Shown: piece after piece, positions 1 to 8,862 of the stretch
Layout: each line of letters opens with the position of its first letter
How positions within the stretch are numbered: the first letter of the stretch is position 1
Program-made: the position numbers and the translations under genes
Notes under the pieces: model-generated
Told to the model about the DNA's origin: nothing
The model's database searches: none
Seen by the model: only the letters and a program-made list of their open reading frames with translations
NCBI RefSeq assembly: GCF_000687475.1
Contig: NC_057318.1
Coordinates: 3,720,001 to 3,784,000, forward strand
Direction: 5' to 3'
Length of the DNA stretch: 64,000 nt
DNA from: Ustilaginoidea virens
Taxonomy: Eukaryota; Ascomycota; Sordariomycetes; Hypocreales; Clavicipitaceae

Positions 1-1173
1 AGAAACCACACGGACGATGAATTCAGGTGGCGAGAAGCAATCGGCGGCGACCTGTCCCTTCGGCAGCCAGGAAAGTATACGGCAGGTTGCGGGAACGAGG
101 TTGTCGTAGCAAAAGGGAGGAAACGAAACAATGACGGCAGGGTGGCAGATGTTTGTTATAATAAAAGACGAAAATGACACGGGGCTTCTGAAAGGACTCG
201 CGGATCTGGATCGGGGAAGGCTGGCAAAGTCGGCAGGCAAAACACCGCAAACACCGCATACACCGCATACACGGCAACGCAACTCTGCGAAAAGGCAAAG
301 GCGAAGGCGAAGAGTGGCGCCCGCAAAAGCCCTCGCGGTTGGTTGGGGTTGGTGGGAACTTTGGGGGTTGGTTGGCAAAAGGAGGAAAAGCGTTCTCGCA
401 ATCCCCCAGACCTAAACAAGTCCAACAAGTCTCCATTGGTCATGGCAAACCACTGGCAACCTCCTTTCGGCCCATTTCTGTCCGGGGTGGAGGCCCCTCG
501 GTCTCTGGAGGGGTCCAAGGACTCGGGGGGTGTAGGGGTTAGGCAGCCCTAGACCGTAGGTGTTTTGTCTGTTTTGTCTGTTTTGTCCGTCTTGTCTGTC
601 TTGTCTGCCAAGTGCGGAGTGCGGCGGGTCCTTGTTGGGTGGCGAAGGCGGGCGGGTACGGACTGGAAAACTTTCAATGGTTCCTCGGGACGCCGCCAGC
701 ACGGCGCCTGGCGTTCACGTTACTTTCTGCAAGGTGACACAGCTTAGCCATTGCAGAAAGCCATCCGCGCTGGGGGGTGCACGGGTTGCACTCCCTACTG
801 CGTATGCGTAGCCTAGGCGCCGCCACCCCACCCGGGGCTTGCGAGCCAGTACGGAGTATGCGTGCCCAGATATGCAAACATTGAAAATTTGAATTGATGA
901 GTGCACATGCAGTGCAGCCTACGGGGGAGAGAGCATTTGCAGTGGAGCCGCGATGCGAAACCCGCCGCAATCGATAGGCTGGCAGCTAGCTGGCGGCTGG
1001 CGGCCGGCTGCTTCGCTGAGGGGTGGAACTTGTGCATGCACCAAGCAAGCTGGCAACAGAACAAGGAAGGACCCAAGGCATGAGCCCCTCCCTCCGCACC
1101 CCCCGCACCCCCACCTCTTTTTTTTTTTTTTTTTTTTTTTTTGTGGGTTTGGGGGGGAAGGGGGGGGATGGGG

Positions 1174-1230
1174 GGAGGAGGAGGAGGAGGAGGAGGAGGA
1201 GGAGGAGGAGGAGGAGGAGGAGGAGGAGGG
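1174..1230. repeat. GGA trinucleotide microsatellite
   Basis: About 18 units of GGA/GAG follow a 24-nt T-run and a G-rich stretch. Translated frames give poly-Glu, poly-Arg or poly-Ser/Leu and are not genes. Confidence 0.9.
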
Positions 1231-2325
1231 AACCGAGGCGGCAAAGAGAAAACAGGGCAGAGACAGACCCGACGGCTTCTCGCAAGGTTTCATGCTGCAT
1301 AGCGCACACGCATGCGGTTGGGAGCTGGCGGGACATTCTTTATCCATGCGGGCTGGGCTGGTAGTGGTACATAGTAGGGCTTGAGAAGGGGGGGGGAGGA
1401 AGGTGGGGGGCCGGCCAGTTGTACTGTAGCAAAGATCAAGTCCAGGTCAATGCGAGCGAGACAGCGGAAAGCGCAGTGTTGCCCGGCGTTTCACGGATTG
1501 CACTGCACTGCACTGCACTGCACGCTACGACTAGCATGACTCGCCAGCACTCCTGCAGGTGGTCGATTCGTGTTGGGGAGGACAAGACGCTTGTTTCGTC
1601 TTCCCTCGGCCGTCCCGTCCTTCCAGAACGGTTCTAGAATGGTCGTCCCGTACGCCGCCAGTGTACGAGACTACGATCGTCCGATGGAGGCAGGCCGCCG
1701 CCAACTGGCATGGAGCACGGTGCACGGTGCACGGTGCACGATGCAAAAGTGGGAATCTATAGTGTACTGTAGTATGCCCGTACTCACGTGCCTTCTCGCG
1801 TGACAGGTTGCTGCGCCGCCCTCCTTGGAAGTTGGCGCTGGTTGGCTGGCTGGCCCCGGGGCGGACACGTACGACGTCGCAAGTAGGCGCCGGCTTTACT
1901 AATTATGTAGTCTAGACCACGAAATTTGTTCCATTGTCTGAGACTCACGAGCACTGCCAAGCACAGCCAAGCACAGCCAGGATCGGTCAGCCACACCACA
2001 GCTTGGCTTGATAACGACTTCAAGCAACTCACCTTGCGTAGAGTATCACGCGACCGCGGTCTCTGGACTAGAAGTTACTTGGTGTAGAAAAGCACGCTGT
2101 AATGTGCACCCTCGTTAAGCATTAACATCTACCCCGAAAGGAACATCACTTGACAGACGAAAGCCGTATTTATTGCTCTGACCGACTCTCGTGGATATAA
2201 AATTGAGGGATTTGGCCAGTTGCCTGTGTACCTAAAGGCTGAGTATGGTATATGATAAGGTGTCCTTGCTGATGTCCTTGTTTCTACATGACCGACTAGC
2301 GCCGCTATATATGCTGCTCTACAAT

Positions 2326-2520
2326 ACATGATTGAGCCCTTTGCATCGGATGATTCGTATCATCGTGCCTACATTACATGATTGTGCCCTTTGCATCGGA
2401 TGGTTCGTATCATCATGCCTACATTGCATGATTGTGCCCTTTGCATCGATATTTCGTGTCATTACACCTACGCTATATAATTGTGCCCTTGGCACAAATA
2501 ATTCGCACCATTATACGCAG
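2326..2520. repeat. Four-copy tandem repeat with a 50-bp period
   Basis: The word ACATGATTG.GCCCTTTGCAT recurs at 2326, 2376 and 2426 with exact 50-bp spacing, and a more diverged fourth copy begins near 2474. Copies 1-3 differ at a few positions. Copy 4 is shorter and heavily substituted. The repeat does not extend a gene and has no spacer/repeat structure of a CRISPR type. Confidence 0.85.
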
Positions 2521-3384
2521 CGCAGAAGGAAGGATTTCATGGCAAGAAAGCCGAACCTTAGTAACAAGAATTCCATTTAGCCAACGTAACCCAGCAACGG
2601 CCACCAAATGCCACCCCTGGCACCTTTGACCAAACGAAACAACGCGGCGGTGATGTCCCACATCCAACGCAGCACTATACAGAGTTACACTTCCTGTTAC
2701 CGCCGGTTCTGCGGCCACCGAAAAGCCGCGGTACCCGCGGACCTTGTTAAAAACTTTCTTCGACAGCCGCGCTGCTCCTATTTGCCATCGGGGTCTTGGC
2801 TCTTACTCGCGGCGATCTACCCGTCAGTACTCGGTACTCCAACCACTTGGTCGGGCATGGCCGCGCAGGGGTTGGGGCAAGGACTGGAACGCGGCTTTCC
2901 ACGGGAAATCGAGGCTTTTCCCGGGCGTGGATGTCGGTCGCCGCGAGGGACCCGGAACCGCGCCGTGCGGACCGACGTCTTGTTGTGGCGAGCTGCACGG
3001 CGACGTGACGTCACTCGAGAGGCGCCGGGCCCCACGTCGCACCAATCCCCGTTTCGCGGAATTTCCCGGCCCGCACATTGACGCCAACCGCGGGGGCAAG
3101 GCAAGCGGCCGACTCCGCAGGTAGCCAACCGGCAAGCTGGCATGGTTTTTCAGCATGATTGCAGAGGGCATTTCATGTGTCCCTCTCGGAGGACTCACGG
3201 ACACCCTCTGGAAAGGCATCCCATCGCAGTATATGAAGCCTGATTTTACAGCCGCACATTGCGCGGTGTCGCATTTTATTAGTGCAACAGATTCGGACAA
3301 CCCGGATCACGGCCTGACTGGGCACTGCCGGCGGCGTCTTCACATCTTTTCCCCCAAGGCCACGGTTAGCACGGCAGCCCCTCC

Positions 3385-3388
<4 letters not shown>

Positions 3389-3423
<35 letters not shown>
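3389..3423. repeat. CCG trinucleotide microsatellite
   Basis: About 11 uninterrupted CCG units, 670 bp upstream of the transporter start. Confidence 0.9.
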
Positions 3424-3424
<1 letters not shown>

Positions 3425-3670
3425 TCCTCTGCAGCAAGCTCATGCTCAACGCGTGGATCCTTGGAATCATCAAGTCTGGTAGCTGCGAAACATGACCACG
3501 GCCTGAAGAAGCGACGAGACACGACAAGCCGTACCTAAAAAAAGAAGTCCATACATGTATGTAGCGGCTGGTACTTTCCAGGCGCGTAACGCTGCCAGTT
3601 GACCTGCTGTGCCCCCGCCTCGGGCAGCTGACAGGGCTGTAGCCCGCCAACCCCACTGCCAGTGCCAACT

Positions 3671-3722
3671 GCCAACCGCCAACCGCCAACCGCCAACCGC
3701 CAACCGCCAACCGCCAACCGCC
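3671..3722. repeat. CCAACCG heptamer tandem array
   Basis: Seven to eight copies of the heptamer CCAACCG lie 370-420 bp upstream of the transporter start codon, in its likely promoter. Confidence 0.9.
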
Positions 3723-4091
3723 AGCTGCCATGACAAACCCGGCCGCCTCGCCCGCCCAATGACCGCGAGCGCGTGACCTCAGGCCGCCGTGACGTCCGCG
3801 TCGCGTGGCTGCTCCCCGTGCCCATCGAACAAACGCAGACCTTTTTCCCTCTCTCGACGCATAATGCATCGGGTTCAACGTTGCGCTTAAAATAAAAGCA
3901 AAAAAGACCGCCCTGCACTCCCACCCAGATATCCATCATCCTTTACGCCCTCCCCCCCCGTCCACTCCCGTCGTTCGCACCGTGGTGGCAGCCTGCTCCG
4001 CCAGACAACGCCGGTTCTTCCCCCGTCCGAACAAGCTTGCGGCGCGACCAGCCCCCGTCCGACCCCAGGCCCGGTGCCGGCTCCCCCGTCA

Positions 4092-6026
4092 ATGGCCGGC
4101 TCGCCGGGAAACAGCCCTCTCGACAGTCCAGACGGCCGGGCAGCCGAGCAGGCCCCCCCCGGGCAAACGCCCGCAAAGTTACCCGGCAGCCCTCGGTCCG
4201 GCCCCCGGCCCGCCGCCCAGCAAATCAGCTCCCGCGCCGATGAAAGCTCTCCGCTGCTCAGCGGCGACGAGTCCGACGCGCATGCCGCGCCCAGACGGCG
4301 GCGGCAGCACCTCCCCGCGCCGCCGGCGGCCGACGCGAGCCAGGAAACCAAGGGCATGTGGTACATGCTCGCGCTGACCGTCGGCATCGCCGGGCTGCAG
4401 GTTGCGTGGTCCGTGGAGCTCTCCAACGGGTCGCCGTACCTGCTCTCCCTCGGGCTGAGCAAGTCGCTCATGGCCCTGGTGTGGATCGCCGGCCCGCTGA
4501 CCGGCACGCTGGTGGTGCCGTACGTCGGCATCCTGAGCGACAACTGCCGCCTCGGCTGGGGCAAGCGCCGGCCCTTCATGGTCGGCGGCACCGTCGCCAC
4601 CGTCGCCGGCCTGCTGTTCCTGGCCTGGACGCGCGAGATTGTCGGCGGCGCCCTGGGCCTGCTGCTCGGCGCCGACCCCGAGTCCGCCGGGGTCAGGGTC
4701 GCCGTCATTGTCTCGGCCGTGGTCGGCATCTACCTGCTCGACATCGCCATCAACACCGTCCAGGCGGCCATCAGGGCCTTCATCGTCGACTGCGCCCCCG
4801 CCCACCAGCAGGAGGAGGCAAACTCCATGGCCAGCCGCGTCACCGGCTTCGGCAACATCCTGGGCTACCTGGCCGGCTACGTCCACCTCCCCACGTACCT
4901 CTGGTTCCTGGGAGGCAACAACCAGTTCAAGATCCTCTGCGCCATCGCCAGCATAGGCCTGGCCGTCACCGTCGCCCTCAGCGCCGCCCTCGTGCGCGAG
5001 CGGGACCCCCGCGCCGACGGCTCGCGGGCCCGCAAGACGCCCGGCATCTTCGCCTTCTTCTCCAGCATCCTCACGTCCATCAAGCGCCTGCCCCCGCAGA
5101 CGATGCGCGTGTGCCAGGTCCAGTTCTGCGCGTGGGTCGGCTTCTTCCCCCTCCTGTTCTACACGTCGTCGTACGTTGGCGAGATCTACGTCCAGCCCTG
5201 GCTGCGGGAGAACCCCCGCATGCCGCCCGAGGAGCTGGACGCCGTCTACGAGCGGGCCACCCGCGTCGGCACGTTTGCCCTGCTGGTCAACGCCGTCGTC
5301 AGCTTGCTGACCAACGTCTTCCTGCCCTTCTTCATCGCGCCCACGTTTGACAGCCAGCCCGCCCCCGCGGACAAGCGCGGCGTGCTCGGGAGATGGCGCC
5401 TCGACTGCCTGAGGATCCCGGGCCTCACCTTGAAGAGGGCCTGGCTGGGCTCCCTGTTCCTGTTTGCGGGCTGCATGTTTTGCACGGTGCTCGTCACGTC
5501 CGTCGCCGCGGCCACCGTGCTGATAGGCCTGACCGGCATAACCTGGGCCATGACCCTCTGGGCCCCGTGGGCCGTCATCAGCGCCGAAATCAGCCGGCGG
5601 GACGTCGCTGCTCGAGCAAAAAAGCTCCGCGACATGACGCCTTCCCGCGGCCGCGCTCCACAAGCGTCGGCGGTAGCGGCGGCGTCCTCGTCCTCGTCTA
5701 GCGGCAACTCGCAAGACCTGGATGTCGAGGGCGCCGCGGCCGAGCAAGAGACGGACCAGGCTGGCGTCATCCTAGGCATCCACAACATGGCGATCGCGGT
5801 TCCGCAAATGATAGCAACCCTGGGGTCCAGCGTGGTGTTCAAGCTCGTGCAGAAGCCGCGAGGCACGCCGGGCGACCGCAGCTTTGCCATCGTCATGGCT
5901 CTCGGCGGCATCTTTGTCTTGGCGTCATGCATCTTCGCCATGAGGATTAGCGACGACGCCGGCTCGGCCAAGCAGGGTGTAGAGGACGAAGCACAAGGAC
6001 GCGGGCTCTTGTCCGACCGAGACTAG
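4092..6026 (+). CDS. Sucrose/alpha-glucoside H+ symporter (GPH/SLC45-like MFS transporter)
   Basis: A single-exon gene of 644 aa. About twelve hydrophobic segments begin near residue 91. The loop after the second or third segment carries the signature GWGKRRPF (155-162), typical of plant sucrose carriers, SLC45 and the fission yeast Sut1 maltose/sucrose symporter. By family it would move sucrose, maltose or a related glucoside into the cytosol with protons. Residues 1-88 are a disordered, Pro/Ser-rich cytosolic tail containing ESSPLL, which resembles an acidic dileucine sorting signal, so a vacuolar or endosomal location is possible. A Ser-rich loop near residues 530-555 separates the last membrane segments. 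The first ATG in frame is used; the open frame extends a little upstream without another ATG. It is tail-to-tail with the small secreted protein gene. The family is confident, the substrate is not. Confidence 0.88.
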   Translation: MAGSPGNSPLDSPDGRAAEQAPPGQTPAKLPGSPRSGPRPAAQQISSRADESSPLLSGDESDAHAAPRRRRQHLPAPPAADASQETKGMWYMLALTVGIAGLQVAWSVELSNGSPYLLSLGLSKSLMALVWIAGPLTGTLVVPYVGILSDNCRLGWGKRRPFMVGGTVATVAGLLFLAWTREIVGGALGLLLGADPESAGVRVAVIVSAVVGIYLLDIAINTVQAAIRAFIVDCAPAHQQEEANSMASRVTGFGNILGYLAGYVHLPTYLWFLGGNNQFKILCAIASIGLAVTVALSAALVRERDPRADGSRARKTPGIFAFFSSILTSIKRLPPQTMRVCQVQFCAWVGFFPLLFYTSSYVGEIYVQPWLRENPRMPPEELDAVYERATRVGTFALLVNAVVSLLTNVFLPFFIAPTFDSQPAPADKRGVLGRWRLDCLRIPGLTLKRAWLGSLFLFAGCMFCTVLVTSVAAATVLIGLTGITWAMTLWAPWAVISAEISRRDVAARAKKLRDMTPSRGRAPQASAVAAASSSSSSGNSQDLDVEGAAAEQETDQAGVILGIHNMAIAVPQMIATLGSSVVFKLVQKPRGTPGDRSFAIVMALGGIFVLASCIFAMRISDDAGSAKQGVEDEAQGRGLLSDRD

Positions 6027-6391
6027 CACCGTGGAGCAAAGCAAGCAAGATGCAGCTAGGTAGCAAGCGTCATGGATTTTATTAAAAAAAAAAAAAAGAA
6101 AAAAAAAGAATACACTCTGTTCAAGCAGGTCCACTCCCGTCATGATGCTGAGTCCTGACTGTGCATGTCGTTAACAAAGTTCTACTAGGCTACAGGAACT
6201 GATGCAGAAGCGGCGCGACGCGCAAAAATGAAGCATAAAGAAGAAAACAAGGGAATAATCCCCCCTCCTTCCACCCCCCCCCGCGAGCCTTGTCTGCCCG
6301 ACGAAACGCCAGATCGAAACACCCTCTTCCCTTTGGACCTCAAGCGCCCGCACAGCACGACACGGAACCATCCATCGCGCCGAGCCCTCTC
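6027..6391. other. Short intergenic region between convergent genes
   Basis: Holds the 3' ends of two convergent genes, including an A-rich tract near 6084-6110. No other feature seen. Confidence 0.5.
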
Positions 6392-6694
6392 TCAACACAG
6401 CCCAACCGGGACCCTCGTCTCGGCCGGAATCGGACCCTTGGACACGTCGTATGCAGTCACCCCGTCCCAGTAGTAGCACCACATGGAGCCCCGCCCGTCG
6501 CAGTACTTGTAGTCGCAGGGGTACCCGTTGGTTGTCGCAGCGGCCCGCGCCGCCGTGTTTGAGAGCCGGGTGTGTCTCTTGGTGGGAGCGGGCGCGGGCG
6601 CGGGCGCGGGACAGCCGGCACCGGCACCGGCACCGGCACCGGCACCAGCGGCGACCGGCCAGCCAAGCAGGAGGATCAAGATGCAGGACACCAT
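6392..6694 (-). CDS. Candidate small secreted cysteine-containing protein with Kex2 site
   Basis: A 100-aa open frame that starts with a real ATG. It looks like a secreted protein. Residues 1-16 form a hydrophobic signal peptide (cleavage likely after VAA). Next come an Ala-Gly repeat (17-27) and an Ala-Pro repeat (29-37), then a dibasic Lys39-Arg40, a usual Kex2 cleavage site. Residues 41-100 would be the mature domain. It has four cysteines (60, 65, 73, 100), an even number, and is rich in Tyr, Trp, Gly and Asp. One further cysteine (28) sits between the two low-complexity segments. No family was recognised. The layout matches fungal small secreted proteins and effector candidates, which often have a pro-region removed by Kex2. 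The GC-rich simple repeat could also produce such a frame by chance, so expression evidence would be decisive. It is tail-to-tail with the transporter. Confidence 0.5.
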   Translation of the reverse strand: MVSCILILLLGWPVAAGAGAGAGAGAGCPAPAPAPAPTKRHTRLSNTAARAAATTNGYPCDYKYCDGRGSMWCYYWDGVTAYDVSKGPIPAETRVPVGLC

Positions 6695-7428
6695 TTCTTC
6701 TGCGCGGTGAAGCGGCGGGTAAGATGCTGGCGTTGTTTTGCGGAGCCGCTCAGGGGGGGTTTGGACGCGTTCAAAGGTGGCGGACGAGGGGGGCGAGGGC
6801 AGAGGGCTTCCATGGCGTCCGGCGAGTGTGGAGGGAGGGAAGGAAGCCCGTCACGCGCCCGGGAGGGGGGTTTGTCGTCGGGTTGGGTGAGGGAGGAGCG
6901 ACGGGCGGGTTGATGGGCGTGTGAGACTGGTAACGGGCGAACGTGGTTTCCCTGGCCGTGCAAAGAAAGCATCACAGTGGTCCTGAGTTCTTCTGGGGAA
7001 AAGGTCCATGGATGGCTCGCAATCACGGTGAAAAGGCATCAGGCTCGGCGTGGTAACGTCTCGCGTCATCCGACAACTCTGTTTTTAGATGAACCGAGCT
7101 GTCTGCAAATGTACGAGCAGCAAGAGCCGCCAACAGTATCAACAGTATAGCTAGAATATATACAACGAAACAAAACGGGCAGCACCCAATCTCCCAACCA
7201 AGTCCAAGCTTAATACATACAGATCAAGAAAAGAATAAGTAAATACTGCCAAAAGATGGGCATCTGAACGAAATTGTACGGTAGCATCGCCGTCGTCAGT
7301 TTTGCTCGTGGGAACCTGTCCCTCGGGTATCTATGGTCAACCAACTGGTCGATCCCTTTCGCTCTCCCTCTCACTCTCCCGTGTAAATATTGCATGCTCG
7401 AGTCGGTTGCACGTCTTTGAGATAGTGC
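6695..7428. other. Intergenic region
   Basis: Contains the presumed promoter of the small secreted protein and the 3' region of the GH16 gene. No gene or repeat of note seen. Confidence 0.45.
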
Positions 7429-8862
7429 CTAGAGACTGAAAAGCTTGGCACTACTCCCGTCCCGCCTTCTGGAGCCCCAGGGCTCCCCGTTCCAGACTTT
7501 TCCATTCCAGGACCCGTCATTCTGCACCTGCGGTTGCCCACTTGGGACGGCCTGCGTGGAAGGCTGAGACTGGGGAGCCCCTGGAGCTGGAATAGTAGGC
7601 TGAGGTTGACCACTTGGGAAAGCCTGTCCAGAAGGCTGAGACTGAAAATCGCCCTGCGTTGAAGTAGTAGTAGGCTGGGGTTGATATCCTGGCTGAGACT
7701 GAAAATCGCCCTGCGTTGAAGTAGTAGTAGGCTGGGGTTGATATCCTGGCTGAGACTGAAAATCGCCCTGCGTTGATGTAGTAGTAGGCTGGGGCTGATA
7801 TCCTGGCTGAGGAGTGTTTGTGGATGTGGGCCGCAACGTCGGCCTGGCGCGAGTCTTGTTGGTTGGCTGAATCCGCGTCGACTGGCCTTGGTCACCGGCA
7901 CCTTTCTGATACACCTTGACGGAGTTGACCACCCAAAAAGCGTCGGCAAAGTCGGCCGGGTTGTTGGACACGTAGTCCTGGCAAGTCGGGGCCAAGGCAG
8001 AGCATTCGGGGTCTGACCCCCAAACGCTGGGAGAACCCGCCCAGTCGCCGCAAAACGTCGTGTCAAACACGAGCTGGTTGTTGGCAAAGTGGTCGTCGAG
8101 CTTGCAAGACGGTCCGCCGGCAAATCTGGCCAGAGGAGTCCCCCAGTCTTTGGGATTGGGATCTTCGGCCTGTATGTCTCGGGGGATTTGGGACCGAGGG
8201 AAGAACCAGATGGCAATGTGGTCCGACGTCCACTCGGTGGCATAGACACCGCCGCCGATGGCGTTGAAACCGTCACCGTAGTTTTGATTGTCGTCGGTGC
8301 GTTGGCCGCAACCGGCCGATGTGCCATGGGCACCGCAGTCTGCGGAGACAAACTTGGTCGAAGCCAGGGATCCATGGTTGGAGACGGTGCAGCCTGGCTT
8401 GGTGTGAAGAGTGATGGCGTTCTTGGCCTGGGCATTGACGCCTTCGATAATGTCAATCTCCCCGGATACGGGCCAGTTGGGGCCGAACATCCAGAACGCC
8501 GGCCATGTGCCGCAAATGCTCCCCGGCATGTGAGCAATGTCCGCAATGAACAAGCCTCGCGTAAAGGCTTTATGAGAGGTTACGCGGACAGACTTGCGGC
8601 CCATGGCAGGGTTCTTGGTCTTGTAATCGACGCCCATGAAGATGCCGCCCTTGGCGTAGCCAGCCAAGCCCTCCTTGTTGGCAGTGTTGCTGTCGACGTA
8701 CTCGACAAAACCCTTGGTAGGGTCTGGCCCGGTGAAGAAGTCGAAGGAGTCGAAGAAATTGGTAGTGTCATATGTTGTCTCGAGTTGATAGTGTGCCCGG
8801 GCTATTCCTGCAACCAGGACAACTGTACCGCCAAGGGCCCTGAGGCTACTAGAGAAGCGCAT
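7429..8862 (-). CDS. Secreted GH16 endo-1,3(4)-beta-glucanase with repetitive Pro/Gln/Thr tail
   Basis: A single-exon gene of 477 aa. A signal peptide covers about residues 1-23 (ends ARA). The catalytic domain (about 24-325) contains the GH16 active-site motif GEIDIIEG at 134-141. Glu135 (nucleophile) and Glu140 (acid/base) flank Asp137, and the upstream block TWPAFWMFGPNWP (119-131) is typical of fungal mixed-linkage glucanases. The enzyme should cleave 1,3- and 1,4-beta-glucans outside the cell or in the wall. The tail (about 330-477) is low complexity and includes three exact or near-exact 19-residue repeats. No GPI signal is evident, because the C-terminus lacks a hydrophobic end. The start chosen is the only in-frame ATG before the signal peptide. 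The open frame runs on upstream without ATG and is probably 5' leader. Confidence 0.9.
   Translation of the reverse strand: MRFSSSLRALGGTVVLVAGIARAHYQLETTYDTTNFFDSFDFFTGPDPTKGFVEYVDSNTANKEGLAGYAKGGIFMGVDYKTKNPAMGRKSVRVTSHKAFTRGLFIADIAHMPGSICGTWPAFWMFGPNWPVSGEIDIIEGVNAQAKNAITLHTKPGCTVSNHGSLASTKFVSADCGAHGTSAGCGQRTDDNQNYGDGFNAIGGGVYATEWTSDHIAIWFFPRSQIPRDIQAEDPNPKDWGTPLARFAGGPSCKLDDHFANNQLVFDTTFCGDWAGSPSVWGSDPECSALAPTCQDYVSNNPADFADAFWVVNSVKVYQKGAGDQGQSTRIQPTNKTRARPTLRPTSTNTPQPGYQPQPTTTSTQGDFQSQPGYQPQPTTTSTQGDFQSQPGYQPQPTTTSTQGDFQSQPSGQAFPSGQPQPTIPAPGAPQSQPSTQAVPSGQPQVQNDGSWNGKVWNGEPWGSRRRDGSSAKLFSL
7640..7810 (-). repeat. Three 57-bp coding repeats in the GH16 tail
   Basis: Three consecutive 57-bp units begin at 7640, 7697 and 7754, in frame, each encoding a 19-residue GYQPQPTTTSTQGDFQSQP-type unit. 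The copies differ at only a few bases, which suggests recent expansion and likely length variation between strains. Confidence 0.93.

Larger units (their letters stand above)
1..4091. other. Intergenic region upstream of the sugar transporter gene
   Basis: No gene could be supported here. The open frames present are low-complexity translations of simple repeats or lack any recognisable domain. The stretch holds a T-run and a GGA array (about 1119-1230), a CACTG array (about 1498-1522), a four-copy 50-bp tandem repeat (2326-2520), a GC-rich segment (about 2750-3130), a CCG array (3389-3423) and a CCAACCG array (3671-3722). The last kilobase should contain the promoter of the transporter that starts at 4092. 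Confidence 0.6.

Noticed and set aside
813..1384. Poly-Pro, poly-Ser, poly-Leu, poly-Glu and poly-Arg frames
   Set aside because: All are translations of the T-run and GGA microsatellite.
2326..2520. CRISPR-like spacing of the 50-bp repeat
   Set aside because: The whole unit repeats with no unique spacers, and the genome is eukaryotic.
2824..3300. 158-codon open frame on the minus strand and overlapping frames on the plus strand
   Set aside because: GC-rich DNA leaves several frames open at once; none shows a family signature.
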